NCBI GenBank assembly: GCA_947259395.1
Contig: CAMYMN010000048.1
Coordinates: forward strand, 1-48,108
DNA length: 48,108 nucleotides
Direction: 5' to 3'
Source: an uncultured Gammaproteobacteria bacterium
GTDB taxonomy: Bacteria; Pseudomonadota; Gammaproteobacteria; Arenicellales; JAANXG01
Part shown: positions 8,776 through 17,360 of the stretch, one piece after another
How the letters are laid out: each line of letters starts with the position of its first letter
Numbering within the stretch: the first letter of the stretch is position 1
The notes under the pieces: generated by a model
Databases searched by the model: none
Told to the model about the DNA's origin: nothing
The model's input: the letters and a program-made list of their open reading frames with translations, nothing else
Position numbers and translations under genes: made by a program

Positions 8776-9897
8776 ATGGGTGAGAATGTAATTTACGTCG
8801 GAATCGATGTCGATGACGTGCGCTACCACGGCTCGGCGCTGGATAAGCGCACGGGTGAAGTGCTGGACTTTCGATGCCGTCCGACCTTGAAGGGCCTGGT
8901 GCAGCAGCTCAAAAAAGTCCAAGAGTACTATGGCGGTTCGCAGTTGCAGCTGTGCTACGAAGCATCGTACGTGGGTTTCTCGCTGCAGCGCGACCTCAAG
9001 GCTCGAGGCTTCGATTGTGAGGTGGTGGCCCCATCGAGCATTCCGCGACGAGCAGGCAAGGCGGTGAAAACGGATCGTATCGATGCGATGGAACTGGCTG
9101 AGTTTTATGCCAATGATTTGTTGACGATTGTCGCGGCACCGGATGCGCAAACCGAACAGGCTCGCGATTTATTGCGCTCAAGGCAGCAGTTGATGCAGCA
9201 GCAAGGAAAGATGCGCAGGCACATCCAATCATTGCTACGCCGCAATGGCTTTCACTACAAGGCCGAGACGCAACGTAAGACCCACTGGCAGACCCATCAC
9301 TACGGTTGGCTGGAGAAAACGATTGCCGGATGTTCGGGCAGCCTGAAGGTGAATCTGTCGCTGCTGCTGCGCCAACTCAAAAGTCTGGATGAGATTCTGG
9401 GCGCGTACGGTGAGGAAGTTGAAGCGCTCGCGATGACACCCAGGTATCGAGAACCCGTCAAGGCACTGACCTGTTACAAGGGCATCAAGAATCTGTTTGC
9501 CTTGACCCTGATCACCGAGATTGGCGATGTGAAGCGCTTCGCCCATCCACGACAGTTGGTTTCCTGGGTCGGGATGGACATTCGCGAATACGCATCCGGC
9601 GGTCAGTCGAACCGTTTTGGCATTACCCGCCAAGGTAATCGCTATCTGCGCACGGCGTTCATTGAAGCGAATCAACGCGGCTATCGCTCGGCCAGGATCA
9701 GCAAAGACATCAAAGCCAGGCGAGCGACCAGCGCGGCCGAATACATTGCGATTGCCGATCGCTGTTTACGTCGGTTGAACAAGAAGGGGAATCGCTTGCT
9801 GCTCGCGGGTAAACACCCGAACAAGGTGAAGGTGGCTTGTGCTAGAGAGATGGTGGGCTTTGTTTGGGAATCACTGAATCGGGTGGCGGCTGCTTAG
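8776..9897 (+). CDS. IS110-family transposase
   Basis: The 373-aa protein begins with the RuvC-like DEDD domain (YVGIDVDDVRYHG, then KTDRIDAMELAEF) and ends with the Transposase_20 domain (LTLITEIGDVKRFAHPRQL), followed by the serine-containing YASGGQSNRFGITRQGNRYL. IS110 enzymes are DEDD/serine recombinases guided by a bridge RNA encoded in the element's own non-coding end. Length is normal and no frame break is seen, so it is probably active. GGAGGGG lies a few bases before the ATG. Confidence 0.93.
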   Translation: MGENVIYVGIDVDDVRYHGSALDKRTGEVLDFRCRPTLKGLVQQLKKVQEYYGGSQLQLCYEASYVGFSLQRDLKARGFDCEVVAPSSIPRRAGKAVKTDRIDAMELAEFYANDLLTIVAAPDAQTEQARDLLRSRQQLMQQQGKMRRHIQSLLRRNGFHYKAETQRKTHWQTHHYGWLEKTIAGCSGSLKVNLSLLLRQLKSLDEILGAYGEEVEALAMTPRYREPVKALTCYKGIKNLFALTLITEIGDVKRFAHPRQLVSWVGMDIREYASGGQSNRFGITRQGNRYLRTAFIEANQRGYRSARISKDIKARRATSAAEYIAIADRCLRRLNKKGNRLLLAGKHPNKVKVACAREMVGFVWESLNRVAAA

Positions 9898-10088
9898 AGA
9901 CATTGGGAAATTGTTGTTGTTTTGTTGGTCTGAATACGAGCCATGATCTGGAGGGTAAGACGGAGCTCGGGAAGTCCACGCAGTCGACTTTAGACAACCG
10001 CGCTGCCCGTCAGCGTAAAGCCCCTGGGTATAGGTTGTGGTAACCCCGAAACGGACAAATCTTACTGCGTTAGCCAGCACGCGAATAT
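9898..10088 (+). other. IS110 right non-coding end, candidate bridge-RNA region
   Basis: About 190 bases after the transposase hold no ORF and several short self-complementary stretches. In the IS1111 branch of the family the guide RNA is encoded downstream of the transposase, and in the IS110 branch upstream. I cannot decide which applies here. The left flank also has a hairpin-capable segment (AGTGGT-TGATAG-ACCACT near 8738). Confidence 0.3.
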
Positions 10089-10188
10089 GAGGATGTTAGT
10101 CCAAGGTCATATCCCGCTCTGGATCAGAAAACGAGTGTTCAGGTTGGCAATTGGGGCGTCTATATGAAGTCGAATAAACGCCCTTTTT
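10089..10188. repeat. Direct repeat, copy 2 (first copy at 1)
   Basis: This block repeats the first 100 bases of the window in the same orientation. It adjoins the IS91-type transposase remnant and may be the end of that element. Together the copies flank about 10 kb. Confidence 0.85.
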
Positions 10189-10189
10189 G

Positions 10190-10679
10190 AGCCAGGAGAA
10201 ATCGCACGCTTCAGCCGATTTTCCAACGCTTCCTGCCGTCGGGCCGACAGCGACCGAAGCCGCGCCGTCGATGTCGCAGCCGCTGGTCTTGCAGCTGTGG
10301 TGTCCGCTGTATCAGCCGAATAAGCGAGCCTGGGGTGGCGCCCGACACGGGGGTAAACGCGGGGCAGCTGTTGATGCTTGTTGGGGGCGAACACAACTTT
10401 GAATCGAATCAGGTTGACCCTGGGTTTGGGGACCAAGGCGGCCAGTCGGGCGATGAAGTCCAGCGGCTCAAAGATGACGTGTGTGGTGCCATCACGGTAC
10501 GGCGTCTTGAGCTGATAACGCACGTTACCATTGGCGGTGAGCGACAGGCGCTTCTCCGACACCGCTGGCCGGGCGATGTAGCGGCACAGACGTTCCAGCT
10601 TCTTGAGTTCATCCGCCCGGGCCGAGACTCCCGCATGCAGCGAAAATCCCGCCACCTTGCCCACACGGTCATCGAGCTC
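10190..10679 (-). pseudogene. IS91-family transposase, C-terminal remnant
   Basis: The minus-strand frame reads VGKVAGFSLHAGVSARADE, then RYIARPAVSEKRL, QLKTPYRDGTTHVIFEPLDF and AALVPKPRVNLIRF. These are highly characteristic of the C-terminal part of IS91-like (Transposase_32) proteins. The family's conserved sequence fails after VVFAPN. The N-terminal zinc finger and HUH motif are absent and replaced by a GNAT fragment. It is inactive. Confidence 0.8.
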
Positions 10680-10859
10680 GTCGATGAACATCTCCATCGA
10701 CTTTTCGGGGTTCACCATCGAGGCGAATCCGTACTTCCGATAAAGCCCATGCGCGTCTTTGGTTGATAGCCTGAACAAACGAACGCCGTTGAGTTCTGGA
10801 TGCTCGAATATTGCATCGAGTAGACATCTCGAAATTCCACGCCCGCGGTGGATTATCAA
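10680..10859 (-). pseudogene. GNAT acetyltransferase C-terminal fragment fused to transposase remnant
   Basis: About 58 codons read RGRGISRCLLDAIFEHPEL, FRLSTKDAHGLYRKYGF and NPEKSMEMF. These match the acetyl-CoA loop (here RGRGIS) and the YRKYGF end of GNAT N-acetyltransferases. The first half of the domain cannot be found in any frame upstream. The frame runs without a break into the IS91 remnant, which marks a deletion junction. From 10860 to 11104 no gene is recognised. Confidence 0.6.
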
Positions 10860-11104
10860 CGAAATCCTGGGCAGATACGACAGGCCGTTCTACATGTCGT
10901 TTCGTGTTTTTCGAATCTGAACTAGAAAAACTTTGTGTCGCAGACGTATATCTTATTAAGTGCGCGAGTGATTGCTGGTTCTTTCGGAAGTTTTGAGCAT
11001 CCTGAGCGATGTTCCGAATCAACGCGTAGACGTACAATATCTCCTCCAGACGGAAATCGTGGAGCCAGCGCGAATTGAAATCGTTGGATTGGGAGGCGCA
11101 TAGT

Positions 11105-11242
11105 ATGAATTCGTCGACAGGTAAGAAAAACGCATATGTTTGGCATTACGAACCCGACTACACGAAGGCGATTTTCAGTACAGCAACTAATGGTACTGTG
11201 GTTATCGCGACTGGCGGCGACGATAATTATACGATGACATAG
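11105..11242 (+). CDS. Small hypothetical ORF (45 aa)
   Basis: GGGAGG lies 8 bases before this ATG, which is the best ribosome-binding site in the vicinity. The product (MNSSTGKKNAYVWHYEPDY at its start) has no recognised family. It ends at TAG with a second in-frame TAG shortly after, so it may be the start of a larger broken gene. It precedes the MBL-fold gene by 74 bases and may share its transcript. Confidence 0.35.
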   Translation: MNSSTGKKNAYVWHYEPDYTKAIFSTATNGTVVIATGGDDNYTMT

Positions 11243-11316
11243 TTCGACTATGACGACTAGTTATTCATACCGAGATCAATCGCAAGTCTCGATACTGACG
11301 TAGGCCGCCGACGATT

Positions 11317-12330
11317 ATGGGTAGCTATACGAGACTACAGGTTCGCCGAGTCGTTAAAGGCAACGGCAATGCTTGTGCATTTATCTTTCCCGACCAGACG
11401 ATCGGCATCGTCGATTGGGGTACCGACGACAGAAGTTGTATTCGTTCGTTGCTTGATGATGAGAAGCCGCCGAAGGTTCGTTTCGTGTTGGCTACCCACT
11501 CACATGCCGACCACACGATGGGATTACTTGATGTCCTAGAAGAGTGCGTCAACCGAGGCGTAAGACCGGAAAATTTCTTCTATCCGGCAATTGGTCAACT
11601 CACACTAAGACCTAGCGACTACTTGGGGCGTGCGGTCAAGTATGCGGTAGATCACCATATTCCGACGCATAGCGTCTCTGTACACGACTTCGACCCCAAA
11701 AACCCCGCTCCGCCATTTGCGATTGCAGCCAATCCTGATTGGGATGTATCGATCCTGGCGCCCCCATCTTCTAGTAACAACCGACACCAGATAAAGAGTC
11801 ATTTGAGTAACATCAATCCGGGTAACCCGACGAGTATTGTGCTGCTCTTTCGCTACGTCGCGACGAAGGCTACTCAAGGGCGCGCAGTGCTCCCTGGCGA
11901 TGCAACCCCTGCCGTGCTCAAGTTTGCGGCAGATCATGCGACGCGTTATCCGGACTTTCATATAGACAATGACGTGATGATCGCACCTCATCATGGCTCA
12001 TCGCACAATTGGCCGAAGTGGCTTACGGCACACGTTCAGGGGGTCGCAGTCATCTCCGCAGGAGCCAATCGGCCTTCGCACCCTTCATTGAGTGTCCTAC
12101 AGCTACTTGGGCCGCATTGCCGTCAAACGACGCCTTCTTCGCTGTTTTGCACGTCATATGCTCATCAATGCCGCACAGCATTCGCTCATTTAGCATCGAA
12201 TACGACATTGGTCCGTGAAGGGCCCTGCTTTGGTGATATTGAGATCGAACTGGCGCCAACTGGCGCTCAAGTCACGGATCACGATCCCAATGGGCCCGCG
12301 CGCAGGGCGAGCGGCTACTGTACTCAGTAA
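11317..12330 (+). CDS. MBL-fold hydrolase, ComEC/Rec2-like
   Basis: The 337-aa protein is a metallo-beta-lactamase-fold hydrolase of the type related to the ComEC C-terminal domain. It has THSHADHTMG (HxHxDH metal site), LPGDA, APHHGSSHNW and ISAGANRPSHP. No TM helices or signal peptide are visible, so it is a free cytoplasmic enzyme, likely a phosphodiesterase or nuclease by family. The metal ligands look complete, unlike in its relative at 14471. It converges with the orphan gene at 12324, overlapping by a few codons. It belongs to the defence-like island. The start has a weak ribosome-binding site. Confidence 0.8.
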   Translation: MGSYTRLQVRRVVKGNGNACAFIFPDQTIGIVDWGTDDRSCIRSLLDDEKPPKVRFVLATHSHADHTMGLLDVLEECVNRGVRPENFFYPAIGQLTLRPSDYLGRAVKYAVDHHIPTHSVSVHDFDPKNPAPPFAIAANPDWDVSILAPPSSSNNRHQIKSHLSNINPGNPTSIVLLFRYVATKATQGRAVLPGDATPAVLKFAADHATRYPDFHIDNDVMIAPHHGSSHNWPKWLTAHVQGVAVISAGANRPSHPSLSVLQLLGPHCRQTTPSSLFCTSYAHQCRTAFAHLASNTTLVREGPCFGDIEIELAPTGAQVTDHDPNGPARRASGYCTQ

Positions 12331-13148
12331 ACAGGAACCACCGCATCGCGCATTGGCTTTTCTTGCGCACGTACTTGCTGCTCTACATCTGCGAGTTCCT
12401 CATCGGAATAATCGCTGTCCACAATCGCAGGCTGCAAATAACTGGTGCGAACGTCCGGCGACCAGTGTTGTTCGAGCATCACGAATGGTGCATCCGCCTC
12501 ATCCAGGCCGAAAGTCTCGAGCAATTCGGTGGCAATCCATCGCAAATCTTTGCCTTCCGGTCGGTCGACCAAAATCAGCGCATCAGGCCCTTCAAGTCGA
12601 ACGACATGACCAGTGTACCGATCGAGCTGGGGTACCACAGACGCGACTTTAATCATGATGTTGCTGTAATCTACGGCCGCTGCGCGCAACATCGGTGTCC
12701 GAAGCGACAGCTCTCGAATGACATGATTCACTGAGCGACCAATGTTCTTCGGCTGCTCACCGCCTTTAACTAGGGCTTTCACCGCCTTAATCATCATTTC
12801 GGTCAGCGCCAAGAACGTAGCGGAGCGCATCAGCTTGGGCAATCCGTGCGCTGTCAACGACTGGCTCAAGGTGTTCAGGAACACTCTGTTGTGCCATCTT
12901 TGGTCGGTTTGAAGACAGAGCAGCACAGAAGACGGCACTAATTGGAACGAGCCCAAGCCACCCATTGATTGCTTGCGCATCCACTGAAGGTCTTCGTCAC
13001 CCAGGCCCAACTCACTACGAATAGCCATTCGACGTTTTTGCAGAGTCGTTGTGGCTACGCCCTCGCCTAGAACCCAATCGAGCGATGTCGAGGCAACCAG
13101 GGGAAGCTCGTGGTACTGAGACTGCTTGTTTTCGGATAGTGCTTTCAT
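12324..13148 (-). CDS. Unknown 274-aa protein of the defence-like island
   Basis: I do not recognise this protein. It has no TM helix and no clear catalytic motif. A central helical part (about 90-150, with FLALTEMMIKAVKALVKGG) and a C-terminal acidic region are visible. The start region carries a palindrome (13201-13220) closely matching the two operators beside the XRE regulator gene 4.5 kb away. It is therefore probably co-regulated with the E2/E1/JAB operon. Its 3' end overlaps the convergent MBL-fold gene by 7 bases. Confidence 0.7.
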   Translation of the reverse strand: MKALSENKQSQYHELPLVASTSLDWVLGEGVATTTLQKRRMAIRSELGLGDEDLQWMRKQSMGGLGSFQLVPSSVLLCLQTDQRWHNRVFLNTLSQSLTAHGLPKLMRSATFLALTEMMIKAVKALVKGGEQPKNIGRSVNHVIRELSLRTPMLRAAAVDYSNIMIKVASVVPQLDRYTGHVVRLEGPDALILVDRPEGKDLRWIATELLETFGLDEADAPFVMLEQHWSPDVRTSYLQPAIVDSDYSDEELADVEQQVRAQEKPMRDAVVPVY

Positions 13149-13200
13149 GGCTCTATTTTACGCATGGACAACACAAGGTGTAGGACTTACGTCACATTAA

Positions 13201-13220
13201 GTGTTTCACATGTGAGACAT
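13201..13220. promoter_or_regulatory. Putative operator O3 for the island regulator
   Basis: GTGTTTCACATGTGAGACAT shares its left arm exactly and 7 of 9 right-arm bases with the perfect palindrome at 17623, with the same 2-base centre. It lies 53 bases upstream of the 274-aa gene. Use by the XRE protein at 17716 is inferred. Confidence 0.6.
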
Positions 13221-13285
13221 ACGTAAATATGCGGTATGAAAGCATTGAAGTCAAGTATTAAAAAAACATTCGATAAAACAGCAAT

Positions 13286-14452
13286 TTACATGACTGCACT
13301 GCTACACAATGGGCTAAATTCGGTGCAGTAGCGACTACACAGTGTTGCATCGGCTACTTCGAATCCGTGGCGGTAGAGTCGATCAAATTCGCGGCTCGAC
13401 AGACGCCGCAGGGTCGTTTTCAACCTAGCGGCAGCCTGTACATCATCCCGAACGAGTACGTCGAGTGAAGGTGGCTCCATGTCGACGGCCTCATAGATTT
13501 TGTCGCTCGTGCTGCCTAGGCGAAGATATACGCCTTGGCTAGATTGACGAAGAAATTCCGCGACCAGTGTCCTCGCACGCACAGCGCGGACTTGATCCGT
13601 CGCGATGTCCACCAGTCGAAATGCTCGACGTGCGGGCCTCAAAAAACGTCTTTTGGACCGAGCTGCAAAGTCGACGCGTGTAGACGCGTCGCTCACAATA
13701 ACAAAGACGAGGCCGTCTCGTAGTCCCCCACTAGGTTTGTATAGCGCCTCAAGGCCGAGGTTATCGTAGACCCCGCCGTCCCAAAGATCGTAGCGCATTG
13801 CCTTAGGTTGGATAGATATGAGTTTGCCGCTTCGATAGGCGCTCCATTGATAGCCCGTTGTTCGTAACACTAACGGACCGATCGCACCAGGCACGGCCGC
13901 AGAAGACGCAATCGCATCGGCAATCGGAAACTTGGGCGCAATAACATAGCCCGTTTCATAGTCGCCCATGCGGAGTTGACTAAAGCGCCAATTCTTACCG
14001 GTTTCGTAGCAGGTCGAGTTAATAAACCATCGCGGTGAACTCGGTATTGACTGCAAATCGTCGTCGACGCCCCAATGTTTCGTCAATACACCCGCCAATA
14101 CATGTGCGCGGCCTTGAAATAGTCGCCAAGGTAATGCAATCGATCGCCAAGCGTACGACCATTGTGTGGTTTTGCTCGTTAATGTCTCGCGTGCCTGACT
14201 GACGACCGAGTCGAGATACTGTTGACTCGACGGCCACACGTTATCGTTCTTGGCATAAATTAGCCCGACGGCCAAGCTGCCACCTGAGACACTGGAAATA
14301 TAGGCAACGCTCTCTAACATGTTCTGACATGCGAGACGAGCCAGAACGCCAAGATGAAAAACGGTAGCGCGAACGCCACCGCCTGACAAAGCAAGACCTA
14401 CGCCGTTCGCTGGAATTCCACTCATCATCGTCTCGTCTATCGAGTCAGACAC
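13286..14452 (-). CDS. Patatin-like phospholipase
   Basis: The 388-aa product has the patatin core: the oxyanion loop LALSGGGVRATVFHLG, the nucleophile motif SSVSGGS and the catalytic-dyad aspartate in DGGVYDNLGL. Patatin-like lipases are established membrane-degrading effectors in CBASS and other defence systems. It is the last gene of the E2-E1-JAB-MBL operon, 18 bases after the MBL gene. I took the GTG at 14452. ATG codons at 14428/14425 are alternatives. No TM helices are obvious. No cyclic-nucleotide synthase lies nearby, so how it would be activated is unclear. Confidence 0.85.
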   Translation of the reverse strand: MSDSIDETMMSGIPANGVGLALSGGGVRATVFHLGVLARLACQNMLESVAYISSVSGGSLAVGLIYAKNDNVWPSSQQYLDSVVSQARETLTSKTTQWSYAWRSIALPWRLFQGRAHVLAGVLTKHWGVDDDLQSIPSSPRWFINSTCYETGKNWRFSQLRMGDYETGYVIAPKFPIADAIASSAAVPGAIGPLVLRTTGYQWSAYRSGKLISIQPKAMRYDLWDGGVYDNLGLEALYKPSGGLRDGLVFVIVSDASTRVDFAARSKRRFLRPARRAFRLVDIATDQVRAVRARTLVAEFLRQSSQGVYLRLGSTSDKIYEAVDMEPPSLDVLVRDDVQAAARLKTTLRRLSSREFDRLYRHGFEVADATLCSRYCTEFSPLCSSAVM

Positions 14453-14470
14453 CGATCGAGCCCACCAGCG

Positions 14471-15295
14471 CTAACGCACCAATCGCGTTAGAAAATCATC
14501 CCCATCGCGCTGAGTATGGAGCGATACTCCTCCCTCGACGTTGGTCCGAAACACATGGTCGGCAACGCTTTGATAGATCTTCACGGCATGAGCGTCTGGG
14601 TGACCGTATTGATTGTCGACACCGGCGCTTATTAACACTGTATTTGGCGAGACATCCAGTACCATCTGTGGATGCGATGCATTCTTTGACCCGTGATGCG
14701 GTGCGCTCAATACATCGGAATCAAGATTGTCACCGAAAAATCGTGTAATGGTTTCCCAGCGGTCATTCTCAGTATCTCCGGTGATCATGTAAGCAAAACC
14801 GCCATCACCGAGTCCTTCGAGTTTGAGTACGATGCTGCAGTTGTTCGAATTGTCCATATCTTCGATGTGAGGAGAGAAAAGTTCGTAGTTAAACCAAGTG
14901 GACAGATGATCTTGGTAACGGGAGTCGAGGTTGGCGAGCCGAACCGACACCCGCTTTAACGGCGTCGCCATATTTTCGCGACGACGTTCATGCTTTTTGA
15001 TGACATTGAAAACGGTTGTAGCGTTATCGGTATCCTTATAGTACTTTGGGTACATAACCCAATTCGGCACATACGCATCGAGTAGATAGTCCAAGCCCAA
15101 CGGATCTGCGTGGTCATTGTCGAAGCCAGTAATTATGACGCCAACGAGTTTGTGTTTCTCGAGGAATAACGCCACTTTCCGCTCTAAATCGTCTTGGATG
15201 TCTGTGGGCCATCGGGTGTCGATGACAACTGCCTCCCCCTGGTGCCTGACAATCCCACACTCACCTTGCCCAATGTACAGAGTAAGAGCCTCCAC
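14471..15295 (-). CDS. MBL-fold protein of the ubiquitin-like operon (altered metal site)
   Basis: The 274-aa protein has the ComEC-like MBL fold: MITGDTE, SAPHHGSKNA and ISAGVDNQYGHP. In place of HxHxDH it reads ITGFDNDHADPLG, lacking the first histidine but keeping D-N-D-H. It may bind metal differently or be non-catalytic. The GTG start follows the JAB stop codon without a gap, indicating tight coupling. Prokaryotic E2/E1/JAB modules are known to co-occur with MBL-fold genes. The function here is inferred to be part of the same pathway. Confidence 0.8.
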   Translation of the reverse strand: MEALTLYIGQGECGIVRHQGEAVVIDTRWPTDIQDDLERKVALFLEKHKLVGVIITGFDNDHADPLGLDYLLDAYVPNWVMYPKYYKDTDNATTVFNVIKKHERRRENMATPLKRVSVRLANLDSRYQDHLSTWFNYELFSPHIEDMDNSNNCSIVLKLEGLGDGGFAYMITGDTENDRWETITRFFGDNLDSDVLSAPHHGSKNASHPQMVLDVSPNTVLISAGVDNQYGHPDAHAVKIYQSVADHVFRTNVEGGVSLHTQRDGDDFLTRLVR

Positions 15296-16195
15296 TTACG
15301 TCTCGTCCCGGGAACCGTGAAGATTGCGATTGAGGACATGTTCAGCGTGCCGGAGGGCACGCGCAGCTGACCTGTGAGGACTTTCGGCGATTTCCGCGAC
15401 GACCGCCGCGCACTCCTCTGGGGCGTGTTTGATTAACGCTCGATAGTCATCATCCTCGAGCTCTACAACCCGAACATCGACCGCAGAATCATCCACAAGG
15501 GTCAACCGGCCTTTCCAGGTCATTGCGTGGGTGCGATTTGATATGAACGGCTGCATCTCTGGGTATAGCGCATGAAAGATCATCTGATCTTGCGCGCGCA
15601 TAGCCTTGGTGTTTGTTGGCGGCGTAAGTTGTTGCTCAATCCGCGAGGACTCGGGCCAGATACAAGCCCTGTCAATGATTTCCACATCGGCCGCAGGGAT
15701 CTCATATACGGCACCGTCGCCTCGGCGCAGAAGATAGTGGCGTATCTCGTAGCGATCCAATTCCTTTGCATCTGCTTTACGCGTGACCACCAGTAGTGCG
15801 TAAAAGAAGTCTGTATTGTGTTTGCGGTGATCGACGATCCGATGGTAGGTGGCGCGATCGCCGCTGCTCAATGTGGGGTACCCATTGACGTGATGCGTGT
15901 GCCAATTGCCAAGATGTTCGATTTCCGGCTGCCGCGATTCCAAAGTCCGGAAAACCTGCGCCTGGTAGTCGCCGTCTTGAAAAAAGCTCGTTGCAGTTCG
16001 TCGGGCGTTGGGGCCTGGTTCAATGATGCCGGTAACGTCTATTTCAAGCTCACTGCCATTTTTCCGATAGACGCCCAGGAGTCGTCCGCCCGTCTCGTCG
16101 CTGTCATATCGATCGCATTCATCAAAGACCGCGAGCAGTGCGCTTTTAGGAAGCATCACGCGAACATGGGTAGTCGACTTATCAATTGTCTTCAT
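15296..16195 (-). CDS. JAMM/JAB metallopeptidase (Cap3/deubiquitinase-like) with C-terminal extension
   Basis: From the ATG at 16195 the protein has 299 aa. The first 165 residues form a JAB/MPN domain: a glutamate in DETGGRLLGVY (E34), then GNWHTHHVNGYPTLSSGD supplying H99, H101 and D113. Such enzymes cut ubiquitin-like tails or isopeptide bonds, as Cap3 does in type II CBASS. The C-terminal 130 residues are unassigned. The ATG has GGAG 7 bases upstream and overlaps the E1 frame by 14 bases. A GTG at 16213 is an alternative start. Confidence 0.88.
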   Translation of the reverse strand: MKTIDKSTTHVRVMLPKSALLAVFDECDRYDSDETGGRLLGVYRKNGSELEIDVTGIIEPGPNARRTATSFFQDGDYQAQVFRTLESRQPEIEHLGNWHTHHVNGYPTLSSGDRATYHRIVDHRKHNTDFFYALLVVTRKADAKELDRYEIRHYLLRRGDGAVYEIPAADVEIIDRACIWPESSRIEQQLTPPTNTKAMRAQDQMIFHALYPEMQPFISNRTHAMTWKGRLTLVDDSAVDVRVVELEDDDYRALIKHAPEECAAVVAEIAESPHRSAARALRHAEHVLNRNLHGSRDET

Positions 16196-16965
16196 TTTGA
16201 TCTCCACAGACACGGCATCCCTCTTGGGGTGTCAACGAAATTCTTTGCAGTTGAAAGTTCTTGTTGAACGGCGCAACCGGCCGATTGCCCCATACCACGT
16301 AATTTTCCTTAATGGGCAACAAGAATTTCGGTCGCTTCGGCGTGGCCTCGCCCAGTGCATCAAGTACAAGCCGTGTGTGAAAAGCGGTGATGAATCCAAT
16401 ATCGACCGATAGACCCGGAGAATCTTTGACCTCTTCTGGATTCAAGCCGTATAGCTTTTCGTCGCGTTCTTCGGCCGACCATAAATCTACTTCGCGAATA
16501 CCAGTGCGGTAATCGGTGGCCCGCTCTAACAATCCTTCGAGGCACGCAAGGCAACCACCGACATTTGGCCGATAAACAAAGGCTTCACCCCCGATTCCCC
16601 GTGTGAACACACGCCCAACCACAAACGGCGTTTGCGCACGAACGCACAGCTCATTGATCTGGTACCGCGTGCTGTCACTGTCGGTTGCCAGCACGACTAC
16701 GTCGGCAGCTACGATCTCGCAAGACGTCAGCGAGTGCGGCCGTCTTAGGCTGGCCCAGATATCGGCGCCCGCACACGTGGCGAATGACGTTTTCGATCTC
16801 AAGTATTTCTTGATCGATGAGCGTAAAGTGCTTGACGCCCGACATCACTAACTGCAGTGCCACCTGGCCCCCTCCGGAGCCGCAGCCCGCAATCATTACT
16901 TTCAAATCAGCAAACGCTTCAACGTCAAACAGTGTTGACAGCCGTGCAAACAGACTACTGTCCAT
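16182..16965 (-). pseudogene. E1/ThiF-like activating protein, internal deletion with frameshift
   Basis: The first frame (16965 to about 16715) holds the ATP-binding start of E1/ThiF proteins: KVMIAGCGSGGGQVAL, then LIDQEILEIENVIRH and YLGQPKT. The second frame continues with EIVAADVVVLATDSD and NELCVRAQTPFVVG. It ends with two zinc-type cysteine pairs, CLAC and CRVC. Between KTAALADVL and EIVAADV the family normally has about 30 further residues. Here they are missing and the frame changes. Without recoding or a sequence error no full-length E1 is made. AGGAG precedes the ATG. It would activate the modifier for the E2 next to it. Confidence 0.75.
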
Positions 16966-16988
16966 AAACGCTCCTGTTTGCAGGTTTG

Positions 16989-17360
16989 CTAGTGTTCAAT
17001 TCCCGCGCCTGGCCACCGGCCCGTCGAGCGGTAAACCTCGTATTTATGCAGCCATTTCGCCGATCGGGCGATGACGAATTCCACATCGTGTAATCCAGGG
17101 TTCCACCGGCTGGGGTGAATGTAGCAAATCCGATTGTCTGGGTAACGATGCTTCGACGGCGCTAGCGTGGGCTTTCTAACGACAACTTCCGGTGCTTGAT
17201 TGGGGTAGCCGGTAAAAGTGATCTCAAGCGTGTACGTCCGGGTGGCGGTTTGCAATGCTACCAGCGCGTATGGTTGACCGGCGATGGTGCGATGTGCTTC
17301 TACATAGTCAAACTTCCGCTGTGCAGCCGCGATGTCCTGCTGCACCCGCCCTGTATTCAT
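16989..17360 (-). CDS. E2-like ubiquitin-conjugating-fold protein
   Basis: The 123-aa protein has the layout of prokaryotic E2-like proteins: YTLEITFTGYPNQAPEVVV, the catalytic-cysteine region HRYPDNRICYIHPSRWNPG (C79) and a C-terminal helix ending KWLHKYEVYRSTGRWPG. E2 enzymes carry a modifier as a thioester. The start overlaps the stop of the 59-aa gene as ATGA, so the two are translationally coupled. The E1-like frame starts 23 bases downstream. C79 is the expected nucleophile. I infer a bacterial conjugation or priming pathway. Confidence 0.82.
   Translation of the reverse strand: MNTGRVQQDIAAAQRKFDYVEAHRTIAGQPYALVALQTATRTYTLEITFTGYPNQAPEVVVRKPTLAPSKHRYPDNRICYIHPSRWNPGLHDVEFVIARSAKWLHKYEVYRSTGRWPGAGIEH

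Larger units (their letters stand above)
8679..10088 (+). mobile_element. IS110-family insertion sequence
   Basis: The left limit is inferred because about 97 bases before the transposase start (8679-8775) are closely similar to the last 93 bases of the window (48016-48108), and the similarity begins abruptly at ATAGAAGATATAGAC in both. The right limit is inferred from the IS91-associated repeat that starts at 10089. IS110 elements lack ordinary terminal inverted repeats, so exact ends cannot be fixed here. The transposase is intact. Confidence 0.65.

Noticed and set aside
11109..11119. Adjacent GAATTC and GTCGAC sites suggesting a cloning artefact
   Set aside because: Two six-base sites can occur together by chance, and no vector-like sequence surrounds them.
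13236..13331. 31-codon plus-strand frame starting MKAL just right of operator O3
   Set aside because: It overlaps the end of the patatin gene in antisense and is very short. The similar first four residues to the 274-aa protein are probably chance.
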